From a bacterium (GTDB lineage Bacteria; Lernaellota; Lernaellaia; JACKCT01): 55,162 nt of DNA. The translations under genes were made by a program, and so were the position numbers. Position 1 is the first letter of the stretch; each line of letters starts with the position of its first letter. The notes beneath the pieces are model-generated. The model had not been told where the DNA came from and ran no database searches. It saw nothing but the letters and a program-made list of their open reading frames with translations. Shown piece after piece: positions 25,395 to 33,939 of the stretch. The DNA is taken from the NCBI GenBank assembly GCA_019912885.1, contig JAIOHV010000028.1, positions 1 through 55,162 of the forward strand. The letters are read 5' to 3'.

Positions 25395-26372
25395 GTGGCT
25401 AAAGCCCTCACCCAAACGCATGCGTCGGCCGCGGCCGAGGGCGCCGAGGAGGCCGCCGGCGTCCTGGAGTCGCCGCAGGGCACGCTGATCTGGCTGTGCA
25501 CGCCGCAGTCGCCGGCGGAGGAGTTGCCGCGCGTCTTCAAGCTCATCCGCGAGCGCTTTGAGCGGGCCTTCCGCGAGATCCCCATGGACGACGCGCGCCG
25601 CTTCCTGACGCGCGTGGTCGGCGAGGTCAACGGCGCCCTGTTCGCCGCCGGCCAGCAAATGCAGGACGAGGGCCTGCGCGCAAGCATCGTGTGCCTGTTC
25701 ATCTCCGGCGATCGCGCGGCTTACACCCACGTCGGCGACGCGCGGCTCTACCTCCTTCGCGACGGGCTCTTCCAGCAGGTAACGCAAGACCACACCAAGG
25801 CGCAGCAGATGGTGGATCAGGCGCTGCTCAAGCCCCAGGAGGCCAAAAACCACCCGTTCGCGCGGACGCTGCTTCGGACGATCGGCGCCAAGCCGGTCAT
25901 CGAAGTCGCGTCGCAGGGGCCCCTGCCGGTCAAGCGCGGCGACCACTACGTCCTGTGCTCCGGCGGGCTCGTGCGCCGCGTCGACAATACCGCCATGGGT
26001 TCGCGCATCGCCGAGGGCGATCTGCTGGCCGCCTGCGACATGCTGTGCATCGAGGCGGCGAACGTGGACGACGAGACGGGCGGCGGCGAGAAGGCTGACG
26101 GCGACCTGATCGCCATGGCGGCGGTGCGTTTTGGCGATCCGGCGCCAAGGAAGGTCGTCGCCTACAACCCGCTCGACAACATCGCCCGCTCGCTGATGAG
26201 CGCCGAGGGCGAAATCCCCGGGCAGCGTCCCCGCGACCGCGGGTTTATCGCGCGCATTGCGATCGCCACCGTGCTCGCGATCTATCTCCTGTTCCACCTC
26301 GTCGCCGCGCCGGACTGGTCCGGGTCGCCCGCGAAGACGCCGCCCGCCGCGGGCGAGACGGGCGAGCCATGA
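25395..26372 (+). CDS. PP2C-like protein lacking a metal-binding Asp (probable pseudophosphatase), membrane-anchored
   Basis: 325 residues from the GTG at 25395 (AAGGA nine bases upstream); a longer frame to 25248 is less likely. The PPM/PP2C fold is recognisable: GLRASIVCLFISGDRAAYTHVGDARLYLLRDG (Asp115) and RGDHYVLCSGGLVRRVDNTAMG. In active enzymes the latter reads LCSDGL; here the metal-binding Asp is Gly190. I see no N-terminal DGMGGH. It is therefore probably catalytically dead or altered. A C-terminal transmembrane helix (~288-306) ends with a short Pro/Ala tail. Its stop overlaps the start of the next gene (ATGA), so the two are coupled. Possible role: a signalling scaffold at the membrane. 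Confidence 0.75.
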   Translation: MAKALTQTHASAAAEGAEEAAGVLESPQGTLIWLCTPQSPAEELPRVFKLIRERFERAFREIPMDDARRFLTRVVGEVNGALFAAGQQMQDEGLRASIVCLFISGDRAAYTHVGDARLYLLRDGLFQQVTQDHTKAQQMVDQALLKPQEAKNHPFARTLLRTIGAKPVIEVASQGPLPVKRGDHYVLCSGGLVRRVDNTAMGSRIAEGDLLAACDMLCIEAANVDDETGGGEKADGDLIAMAAVRFGDPAPRKVVAYNPLDNIARSLMSAEGEIPGQRPRDRGFIARIAIATVLAIYLLFHLVAAPDWSGSPAKTPPAAGETGEP

Positions 26373-27025
26373 ACCCGCGCGTCAAACGCGGCCTGGATGC
26401 CGCGATCGCCGTGCTCGCGGTGGCGTGCGTTTTCGTGACGTATCGCGCCTTCCAGCCGAGGAAGGCCGCGCCGCCCTCGGCGATCGAATCCCCGAGCGCC
26501 GCTCCCGCGGCCGGGGAAACACCGATGCCGGGCGAAATGCCCGTGGCGGCGGCGTCCGACGCGCCGGATCCGAATCCCGAGCGCACGCTGATGCTTCGGA
26601 TGCGCGAGTTTTTTGAGTCGATCGCCAAAGGCCGGGCGGGCGACGCGGCGGTGCTGTTTCTCGATCCGCAAAAGCGCGCGTCCTGGAAGGAAAACCTGGA
26701 GCGGGTCGAAAAGCGCGGCAATCCGATCGCCGCCTACGACATCCCGCACCTGTTCGAGGCGCCGTATTGCGCAGTAGAAGCGGCGGACCGGGGAAAGGGC
26801 CGCTGCCGCTTCCCAATCCTGATCTATCGCCGCGAAAACGACGTCGTGGAATGGGCCATCATCGCCACGCGCATGATGCGTAAGGACGGCGAATGGTGGA
26901 TCGACGAATACGAGCAGGAACGCATCGACGAGGCTGCTTTCACGCGCGCGGCCAAGGCCGCCGGTCAGGGCAAGGAGCCCCCCGAACCCGAGTCCGGCGA
27001 GGCCTCGGCGCCCGGATCGGGATAA
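26369..27025 (+). CDS. Membrane-anchored protein of unknown function, partner of the PP2C-like protein
   Basis: 218 residues; its ATG overlaps the TGA of the upstream gene by 4 bp. One N-terminal transmembrane helix (~8-26), a Pro/Ala/Glu linker (~33-68), then a soluble domain at ~70-190: RTLMLRMREFFESIAKGRAGDAAVLFLDPQKRASWKENL and IIATRMMRKDGEWWIDEYEQE, like a small SnoaL/NTF2-type or lumazine-binding-like fold. The C-terminal tail is Pro/Glu/Gly-rich. The domain assignment is a guess. Confidence 0.7.
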   Translation: MNPRVKRGLDAAIAVLAVACVFVTYRAFQPRKAAPPSAIESPSAAPAAGETPMPGEMPVAAASDAPDPNPERTLMLRMREFFESIAKGRAGDAAVLFLDPQKRASWKENLERVEKRGNPIAAYDIPHLFEAPYCAVEAADRGKGRCRFPILIYRRENDVVEWAIIATRMMRKDGEWWIDEYEQERIDEAAFTRAAKAAGQGKEPPEPESGEASAPGSG

Positions 27026-27121
27026 ACACCGCAAAAACGCGCACATCACCCGGACATCCGTTCTCTCCTCGCTCGGCAAAATGCGGTAAGATTCACCCGA
27101 AAAATCGGGAGGGGCGGGAAC

Positions 27122-28699
27122 GTGAGAAACGCAGCCGATCCGAAATCCGCGTTGCGGGCGAATTCGCGGACGCCGAAAGAACGTCAAAAATCGGTGCGCG
27201 AAAGTCGGTGCTTGTCCCATTTTCCCCAAGTTCTATTGGGATTTTTTATAGTTTATCGCATGTTGGCCGTCGCCGCAAACGCCGAATTCCTTTTACCAAA
27301 CAATCCGAATTGGGATTTTGACGGAGGATATGATTGTGCTTTCTTATATGGAGGGTTCGACCTGAATGGGGACGATTTCGAAGATCTCGTCATTGATTGT
27401 GGCGATAGATTGCTAATTTTTTTTGGGTCAACTGAAGGTTTAACCAGTGATTATAATTATGACATATTTCTACAATCCGCGCATGGCAGCTACGCTATTA
27501 TTGGGAGCGATTTAAATAACGACGGGTATGATGATTTAGTAGTGCCCAATCCAGGCTGGAATCTATTGCATGACAACAATGGAGCAGCTGGCCGCGTCGT
27601 TATATTGTATGGAGATTCGCTTCAAATTGAATCAGCAACGATTCTCACGGGCGATGCCAGTCGTCGGAATTATGGCCAAGTCGTCGCCGACAATATTGAC
27701 GTTAACGGAGACGGTTTTGGCGATTTAATCATTCAGTATCAGTCTCTCGAAGGCACGCGCACCGACGCAGAAAAAGTCGTCGTCCAAGCTTCTTATCATG
27801 GCACCAATGCGGGCGTTTCCAACACACCTTCTTGGATATATTCGTACGATGATTGTGATGCACTATGGGCGCAGATTACTCCCTTGGGCGACTTCAACAA
27901 CGATGGATACGACGACATAGCAATTACTTGTGGACTTGCCAATCCTGCAGAGATTTTATTTTTCCTAGGATCGCAATACGGCTTACCTCAATCACCAAAT
28001 GTTATTATAAATAGTGACAATCAATATTTCCATGATTGGCTATCCGTGTTCCACCTCGGCGACGTTAATGGCGATGGCGTTGATGACCTAGCGAGCACCG
28101 ACTCAGATATTATTTATATATTTTACGGGAATAATTTGAGATTCGACGACCTCTCATACTCCAAAACCTTAAATCTATTCTCCGATGACGGCTCTCCAGT
28201 TGGACCTGCCACATTATTTTACAGCAATCGAAGTAATTCCACGAATTTTAATGGCGATATATTTGACGACTTAATAGTAACTTGGCTTAATGATAAAGAT
28301 CTGGTGCCGTATCTCGGATACATCACCGGCTCTGCGTCCGGCATTCAAAATGATATTTCTTGGTCCGCTCTTATTAGTGATCCGCAGCAACTTGCCATTT
28401 CGAATGCAGCCAGTGGCGACGTTAACGGAGACGGATCCGATGACTTGCACTATGTCGGTATTTACTACTCGGAGTTTATACCGGGTGAAATATACTTTTG
28501 GGTATTCGGCTATGAGTCAGGAAACGTTTCTAATTCTACCACAACTACGACTACTTCCACAACCGTCCAGTCGAATACGACAACGACGCAACCAACAGAT
28601 GGCAACAGCGACAACGGGGCCGATCGATTATTTTACGGCGAAGGTAAAAACGAAGATGATGACGAAGAATCCAATATAGGATGCGGATGTTCATTCTAG
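27122..28699 (+). CDS. Secreted FG-GAP (integrin-like) repeat protein with acidic Cys tail
   Basis: 525 residues from GTG 27122 (GGGAGGGG upstream). The N-terminal ~35 residues are basic, followed by a hydrophobic stretch (VLLGFFIVYRMLAVAANA) as signal segment. At least six FG-GAP-type calcium-binding loops follow: DLNGDDFEDLVI, DLNNDGYDDLVV, DVNGDGFGDLII, DFNNDGYDDIAI, DVNGDGVDDLAS, DVNGDGSDDLHY. A Thr/Ser-rich linker (~480-500) leads to an acidic end, EDDDEESN, and finishes IGCGCSF, a variant of the polyAsp-Cys tails elsewhere in the window. AT-rich compared with its neighbours, suggesting transfer. Probably a beta-propeller surface or secreted protein. Confidence 0.85.
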   Translation: MRNAADPKSALRANSRTPKERQKSVRESRCLSHFPQVLLGFFIVYRMLAVAANAEFLLPNNPNWDFDGGYDCAFLYGGFDLNGDDFEDLVIDCGDRLLIFFGSTEGLTSDYNYDIFLQSAHGSYAIIGSDLNNDGYDDLVVPNPGWNLLHDNNGAAGRVVILYGDSLQIESATILTGDASRRNYGQVVADNIDVNGDGFGDLIIQYQSLEGTRTDAEKVVVQASYHGTNAGVSNTPSWIYSYDDCDALWAQITPLGDFNNDGYDDIAITCGLANPAEILFFLGSQYGLPQSPNVIINSDNQYFHDWLSVFHLGDVNGDGVDDLASTDSDIIYIFYGNNLRFDDLSYSKTLNLFSDDGSPVGPATLFYSNRSNSTNFNGDIFDDLIVTWLNDKDLVPYLGYITGSASGIQNDISWSALISDPQQLAISNAASGDVNGDGSDDLHYVGIYYSEFIPGEIYFWVFGYESGNVSNSTTTTTTSTTVQSNTTTTQPTDGNSDNGADRLFYGEGKNEDDDEESNIGCGCSF

Positions 28700-28705
28700 A
28701 TCATG

Positions 28706-28921
28706 CTAATCATTCGCGCAATCCTCGGATGGGCCATTGAGATTTTTACGCAATTCGCAGAAATTGAGTACACCATGAAACACAGACGTGCCATACAAAT
28801 CTTCGTTATAGTTTGGAGAACCATCAGGATATTTTGTTTTTCCCGGCCATGTCGAAACCGCACGGCTGAACCACAAAACATCTGTTTCGTCACTTTGCAG
28901 ATCGCGTTTTTCACGTAGCAT
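28706..28921 (-). CDS. Small hypothetical ORF or gene remnant
   Basis: 71 codons (MLREKRDLQSDETDVLWFSR...) converging on the FG-GAP gene with a 6-bp gap. It is AT-rich like that gene. The composition looks protein-like (LWFSRAVSTWPGKTKYPDG), but there is no clear Shine-Dalgarno and no recognised domain. The open frame continues upstream into less protein-like sequence. It could be the 3' remnant of a lost gene. The rest of 28922-29100 holds a GGGGACAGTCACC repeat at 28931-28943 and nothing else I can support. Confidence 0.3.
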   Translation of the reverse strand: MLREKRDLQSDETDVLWFSRAVSTWPGKTKYPDGSPNYNEDLYGTSVFHGVLNFCELRKNLNGPSEDCAND

Positions 28922-29100
28922 AAAATATAGGGGACAGTCACCTATTTTTGCTTTACCTTCGGTCTTCCGATGGGCATTGGTCGGAGTCGGCGGTTGACGG
29001 TAGATTCGAGTTTGGAGAGTAGGGAATCGGACGCGAGGGGTCGTCCGGTGTGCGTACAAAGGCGCCCTTGCGATGTGTTCGGTGTCTTCGTGTTCGTTGA

Positions 29101-29496
29101 GACAGGCTTTCCCAGCGTGGCGGCGGATCGGCGCGCCCATTCGCGTTTTTTTACGGGGACGCATTCGAAACCGTGGGCTGCTCGGAGGCGACGTTCGATC
29201 CCGCAATCTCCGCGCTTCGCTGCCTGAGTGTCGATAAGACCGGCTTGCCTTTAAACAACGATAGCGACGTTTCGTCCGGCGGGCCGTACAACGGCGAGGG
29301 GACCAACCCCGACTCGCCGGTGTTTTTCGCCTTCAACCTCACGCCCGGCGCATACGAACTGACGATCGACGCCGATGCGAACGCGCTCGTCCACGAAATC
29401 GGCGACCTCCCCGCCGGCTCGGTCGCCGTCGCGCCCGTGGTCTATCCCGAAAGCGTCTACGCGACGAATCCCACCGGGACGTGGTGCACGGAGTAG
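29101..29496 (+). pseudogene. 5'-truncated remnant of an exported-protein gene
   Basis: The frame is open from 29101 (stop TGA at 29098), giving SARPFAFFYGDAFETVGCSEATFDPAISALRCLSVD..., then PYNGEGTNPDSPVFF, LTPGAYELTIDADANAL and a terminal WCTE. The protein-like sequence begins before the only start codon available (GTG 29173), so the gene has lost its 5' end. The surviving part looks like a beta-sandwich domain of a secreted protein (two Cys in the first third, one at the end). The upstream rearrangement point may be near the REP-like repeat at 28931. Confidence 0.55.
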
Positions 29497-29667
29497 GCGA
29501 GGAATCAAGGCGCCAACAATTTTGGCACGAAGCAACGATTTGCATCAGGCCAAGCTGTTGCGCGCTCCAAGCGCGGCTGCCTATAATGCGCCCCTTCGCG
29601 CCCGGATTGTCGAGACAGGGGGCCCGGTTGGCGGTCTTGGTGCGACGTGCCGAACAAGTGGGGGAAT

Positions 29668-31887
29668 ATGCCGCCGAGAATCCTGGTCGTGGACGACGAC
29701 CGCAACATCGGTCAAATCCTGCATGCGTCGTTTTCCGCGAAGGGCTATGAAGTCTTCACCGCGCGGAACGGCGAGGATGCCCTGACCGAATTCGCCAAGG
29801 TCCGTCCCGACCTGGTCCTGCTCGACGTCCTGCTTCCAAAGATGAACGGCTGGGAGGTTTGCAGCCGGCTGAAGGCGACGCCCGAGGGCCGCATCACGCC
29901 CATTGTCCTCATGAGCGCCGTTTACAAGACCCCCAAAATGCAGCTCGAGGCCAAGAACAAATACGGCGCCGACGAGTTCGTCGAAAAGCCGTTCCAGCTT
30001 TCGCGCCTCATGGATCTGGTCAACCGCTTCCTGGCCAGCCGCGACCAGACCCCCCTGCCGCGGGAAATCGATGCCGCCGGGGAACCCGTGATGCCGGCCG
30101 AGGTCGAACGCCCGGAATTGCCGCCCGTCGTGCTCGAGGGCGAACTGGCGTCCGTCCCGTTTCCCGAACTCCTTCACGACCTCTACGTGCTCAACAAGTC
30201 CGGCCGCCTGACGGTGCGTTCGGACGGCAAGGAAAAGCGCATCGACGTGATGAGCGGCTACCCCGTTTCCGTCACGACGAACATCGAGGACGAGTTTTTC
30301 GGAAACTACCTCGTTCGCCAGCACGTGGTCACCGAGGAGCAGCGCGACGAGGCGGTCTCGCGCATGCAAAAAAGCGGACGCCTGATCGGAACCGTCCTCA
30401 TCGAAATGGACGCGATGTCCCCGCAGCAGGTCGTCAACTACCTGCGCATGCAGGTGCGCGACAAGCTGTTCGAAATTTTCTCCTGGTCGGCCGGCACCTA
30501 TCGTTTCGCCGAGGACAACAGCGTCACCGGCGATATCCAGAACGTCGATATGTCGGTCGCGAACATCATCAACGAGGGCATCCGCCGCCACTACCGCTTC
30601 GACCGCCTGGAACCGATCATCGAGGGCTACGCCGACAAGTTCCTGCATCTGGGCGCCGACCGGCGTTACCGCTTTCAGGACCTCGACCTGACGCCCACCG
30701 AATCGCAGCTTCTGGCCAGCATCGACGGCACGCGCACGGTCCGCGATCTCATGAGCGTCACGCCGCTGCCGGTCGAGCGATCGTACCAGATTGTCTACAC
30801 ACTGATCGTCAGCGGAATGGTCGAGACCGTCCTGGAATCAAGGGAGGAGCCGCAAACGCGCTTTTTCACGCGCGCGGAAGTGGACGACCAGGACGCACAG
30901 CTACTGGCCGAATCCATGACGCAACCGGTCTCCGCGGCCGACGTGCTCGCGCAAGAGGTTTCCGAGGCGCAGGCGCCGGCGGCCGACTCGCCCGCGGCGG
31001 CGGACGCCGGCGGCGACATGACACCGCCCGAAGGCAAGCCGATCACCTCGTTTCCCTCGCATGTTCGCGAATCTGAACGCGCCGGCGACGAGGCAAAAAC
31101 GCGCGAGCGCGTCATCAGGTTCTACGAAAAGCTCGCGGACGCGAGCGATTTTCAGGTTCTCGGCGTCGGCGACAATCCGACCGAACACGAGGTTCGCGTC
31201 TCGTATCATCGGCTCGCCAAGGAATTCCACCCCGACCGCTTTTTCGGAAAGTCGAGCCCGGAAATCAAGGCGAAGGTCGAGGACATCTTCCGCGCGGTCA
31301 GCGACGCGTACGATCGGCTGAACACGCAGGAAAAGATCATCCAGTACAAAAGCGAACTGGCGGGCGGCAAGACGAAAGAAGATCAAGCCGGCGATCGCGT
31401 CAGCGGCGTGCGGCGCGTCATCATGGCCGAACAGCGGTTCCAGGCCGGCCTGCAATTCCTGAAAGACAAGCGTTTCACGCGCGCCTCCCATGCCTTCCGC
31501 GAGTCGCTCGAGGTTTCGCCGAACGAACCCGAATACGTCGCGTATTACGGGTGGGCGCTTTATAACATCCCCTTCGAGAAGGACCCCGACGAGGAGGAGA
31601 TGACGCTGCGTCCCAAGGACTCCATGGCCGACCTGCAGTTCGAGGCCCGCGAGTCGCTGAACCGCGCCATCTCCATCAACCCGCGAACGGAAAAGGCGTA
31701 CCTCTTCCTCGGCGCGATCTACAAACAGCAGGGCCTCGCCGAGTTCGCCGAAAAGCAGTACGAAAAGGCGCTGATCTGCAACCCCAATTCCATCGAGGCG
31801 CTGCGCGAGCTTCGTCTCATCAAGCTCAAGGAACAGCAGAGCAAGCAGAAAAAGCGCGGCCTGTTCGATCGTTTCCTCAAACGCTGA
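29668..31887 (+). CDS. Response regulator with DUF4388, DnaJ and TPR domains
   Basis: 739 residues from the ATG at 29668 with GTGGGGGAAT upstream; a GTG seven codons earlier is weaker. Receiver domain 1-~125 with acidic pocket DDD (9-11), phospho-acceptor Asp53 (LLDVLLPK) and Lys at DEFVEKPF. DUF4388/PATAN-like domain ~155-285 (LEGELASVPFPELLHDLYVLNKSGRLTV). J-domain-like segment ~490-560 with an intact HPD (521-523; KEFHPDRFFGKSSPE). TPR repeats ~590-730 (RFQAGLQFLKDKRFTRASHAFRESLEVSPNEPEYVAYYGWALYN). This combination is typical of myxobacterial/deltaproteobacterial polarity and motility regulators. No cognate kinase is adjacent; the next gene (comF) starts 10 bp downstream. Confidence 0.92.
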   Translation: MPPRILVVDDDRNIGQILHASFSAKGYEVFTARNGEDALTEFAKVRPDLVLLDVLLPKMNGWEVCSRLKATPEGRITPIVLMSAVYKTPKMQLEAKNKYGADEFVEKPFQLSRLMDLVNRFLASRDQTPLPREIDAAGEPVMPAEVERPELPPVVLEGELASVPFPELLHDLYVLNKSGRLTVRSDGKEKRIDVMSGYPVSVTTNIEDEFFGNYLVRQHVVTEEQRDEAVSRMQKSGRLIGTVLIEMDAMSPQQVVNYLRMQVRDKLFEIFSWSAGTYRFAEDNSVTGDIQNVDMSVANIINEGIRRHYRFDRLEPIIEGYADKFLHLGADRRYRFQDLDLTPTESQLLASIDGTRTVRDLMSVTPLPVERSYQIVYTLIVSGMVETVLESREEPQTRFFTRAEVDDQDAQLLAESMTQPVSAADVLAQEVSEAQAPAADSPAAADAGGDMTPPEGKPITSFPSHVRESERAGDEAKTRERVIRFYEKLADASDFQVLGVGDNPTEHEVRVSYHRLAKEFHPDRFFGKSSPEIKAKVEDIFRAVSDAYDRLNTQEKIIQYKSELAGGKTKEDQAGDRVSGVRRVIMAEQRFQAGLQFLKDKRFTRASHAFRESLEVSPNEPEYVAYYGWALYNIPFEKDPDEEEMTLRPKDSMADLQFEARESLNRAISINPRTEKAYLFLGAIYKQQGLAEFAEKQYEKALICNPNSIEALRELRLIKLKEQQSKQKKRGLFDRFLKR

Positions 31888-31896
31888 CCCTCCGCC

Positions 31897-32679
31897 GTGC
31901 GGCCGGCCCCCCTTCTCTATCGCGAATCCCCGATCCGGCGCGCCCTGCGCGGGGTGCTCGACGCTGTCATGCCGCCCGTTTGCGCGTTTTGCGGGAGGCT
32001 CGCCGGCGGCGGGCACGCCTCGCTTTGCGTCGAATGCCGCGCGGCACTGCGCCCGGTGGCGCCGCCGTTTTGCCGCGCGTGTGGTTGGCCGTTCGAGGGC
32101 GGCACGGGCGATCGCCCCTGCGGCGAGTGCATCGTCTCGCCGCCCGCGTTTGATGTCGCCCGCGCGGCGTGGCGATACGAAGGACCCCTGCGTGAGGCGC
32201 TGATCGCGTTCAAGTTCCGCCGCCGCGTCGCTTGCGCTCCGCCGCTGGCGTCGCTTCTGGCCGACGCGCTGCCGCTCGGTCTCGATCCGCGCGAATACGA
32301 TTTCGTCTGCCCCGTCCCGTTGCATCCCCGGCGGCTGCGCGAACGCGGTTTCAATCAGTCCCTCCTTCTCGCGCGGCGCCTGACCGCGGCCACGGGCTTG
32401 CCGCTGCGGCGCGATACGCTTGTCCGCACGCGGCCCACCGTGCCGCAGGTGGGGCTGCCGCGAAAGGCGCGACGCGAAAACGTGCGCATGGCGTTCGAGG
32501 CGGCGCGTCCCATCCCCGAAGGCGCGCGCGTGCTGCTGGTCGACGACGTCATCACGACGGGTGCCACCGTGTCCGCGTGCGCCGCGGCGCTCAAGCGTGC
32601 GGGCGCATCGGTCGTCGACGCGGCGGCCGTCGCGCGCGTCATCGGCCCGGAACCCGGCCCGGCGCATCCTTTCATCTGA
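31897..32679 (+). CDS. comF: ComF-family phosphoribosyltransferase-like protein
   Basis: 260 residues from a GTG 10 bp after the upstream gene. N-terminal zinc-ribbon-type Cys clusters (CAFCGRLAGGGHASLCVEC, CRACGWPFEGG, CGEC) and a C-terminal phosphoribosyltransferase fold with the PRPP loop VLLVDDVITTGAT and the conserved FNQSLLLAR and RTRPTVPQVGL segments. ComF proteins take part in natural DNA uptake or in nucleotide salvage-like roles; the exact reaction here is unproven. No other competence genes are nearby. Confidence 0.9.
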   Translation: MRPAPLLYRESPIRRALRGVLDAVMPPVCAFCGRLAGGGHASLCVECRAALRPVAPPFCRACGWPFEGGTGDRPCGECIVSPPAFDVARAAWRYEGPLREALIAFKFRRRVACAPPLASLLADALPLGLDPREYDFVCPVPLHPRRLRERGFNQSLLLARRLTAATGLPLRRDTLVRTRPTVPQVGLPRKARRENVRMAFEAARPIPEGARVLLVDDVITTGATVSACAAALKRAGASVVDAAAVARVIGPEPGPAHPFI

Positions 32680-32992
32680 TTCCGTCCCCCATCCTGTTCC
32701 CAATCCCGATTCCGTTCGCGTTCCCGTCCCCAATACGGTTGGAACCGCGACCGTGAGGGCGCGGGTACGCAAACCCGCGCTGACCTCCGCATTCGATTTC
32801 CGGATACAGGCTCCGAAAATCAAACAAGTCACCGCGCCGTTTCGAACGACACAACGACCCCTTCTGTCGCATCAGGGGCGTAATTCCGTGGTATTCGACG
32901 GGCCACGCGCCGTGGCACCGCGGTTGCAGTTATTGACGGCAATCGCCAGCCGGGCGCCCACGGCAGGCAAGAAAATCAACGAGGAGGCTCGC
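32680..32992. other. 313-bp gap upstream of the TetR gene
   Basis: The left third holds degenerate repeats of ATCCCGATTCCGTTC / CCCGTCCCCAATAC type; the rest shows no gene. The right end contains the strong GAGGAGG ribosome-binding site of the TetR gene. Confidence 0.6.
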
Positions 32993-33802
32993 ATGGCTGT
33001 CTACACGCAGCCGCGCCCGTCGATTTGGCGCCCGCAATTTTTACCGGATCACGCAAGCCGAATGAGCGACAAAGCACGCCAGCGACGGGAAGACCTGATG
33101 AAATCCGCGATACGCGTTTTTGCACACCGTGGATACAAAAACACGACGGTCCACGATCTGCAGACCGAAATGGGGATGAGCCGCAGCGCTTTCTATCAAT
33201 ACTTCGTCAACAAATACGGCGTGGTGGACGAGATGCTGACGCAGCTTCTGCAATGCCTGGCCGACGAAGCCGGGCGCATCGCGCTCACCGAAACGCGCGT
33301 CGATCCGCGCGAGCGCGTTCGCGTGACGCTGTCGCGCGTGCTGCGCATCCTGCTGTCCGAGCGCGACCTCATGCGCGTGCTGGTGTCCGCGCCCATCGAC
33401 GGCGACGCGCGCTTGCGCGAGCGCGCCGACCGTTTTTTCCACGACTTCCGCATCGTCGTGTTTCGGCAACTCGTCGCCGGGCGCGACCTCGGCGCGATTC
33501 GCGAACTGCATATCGAGATCGCCTCCTACGCGGTACTTGGCGCCGTGAAGGAGGCAATGAACTGGTTTCTGGAAGGCGAAAGCCGCGACGAAAGCCCGCG
33601 CGTCGGCCAGCTCGCATCGGCGCTCATGGCCATTCTCGGCGACGGGCTATTCGTTGCGCCGCGCGCTTTGGCGCCCGCGGCCGCCCGCGGCGAATCGGCG
33701 GCCGGCGCCGCCGAAAAATCCGTGCTCGCGTCCGCCGAACCGGATCGCGTCGCGGCCAACGGCTCGCCGCCGCACGTGGCGGCGCCGGAGAAAAAGCGAT
33801 GA
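32993..33802 (+). CDS. TetR/AcrR-family transcriptional regulator
   Basis: 269 residues from an ATG with GAGGAGG six bases upstream. The N-terminal HTH is at ~34-73: AIRVFAHRGYKNTTVHDLQTEMGMSRSAFYQYFVNK, with the recognition helix MSRSAFYQYF. A helical ligand/dimer domain follows (~80-225). The last ~40 residues are Ala/Gly-rich and low complexity. The regulator stands alone; neighbours on either side are unrelated, and no palindromic operator was obvious in its own upstream region. Confidence 0.92.
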   Translation: MAVYTQPRPSIWRPQFLPDHASRMSDKARQRREDLMKSAIRVFAHRGYKNTTVHDLQTEMGMSRSAFYQYFVNKYGVVDEMLTQLLQCLADEAGRIALTETRVDPRERVRVTLSRVLRILLSERDLMRVLVSAPIDGDARLRERADRFFHDFRIVVFRQLVAGRDLGAIRELHIEIASYAVLGAVKEAMNWFLEGESRDESPRVGQLASALMAILGDGLFVAPRALAPAAARGESAAGAAEKSVLASAEPDRVAANGSPPHVAAPEKKR

Positions 33803-33939
33803 TGCCGGCTCCGCGCCGGCAACCGCCCGAGCCCGTCCCTGGCTTCGCGCAAGGCGCGGAAGGATCAAGGTCAACGCGCGGACGCTCGCCATCTGGGCGC
33901 TTCGCGCCGTCGACGAACCTCGATCCTCAAATCTCGGAC

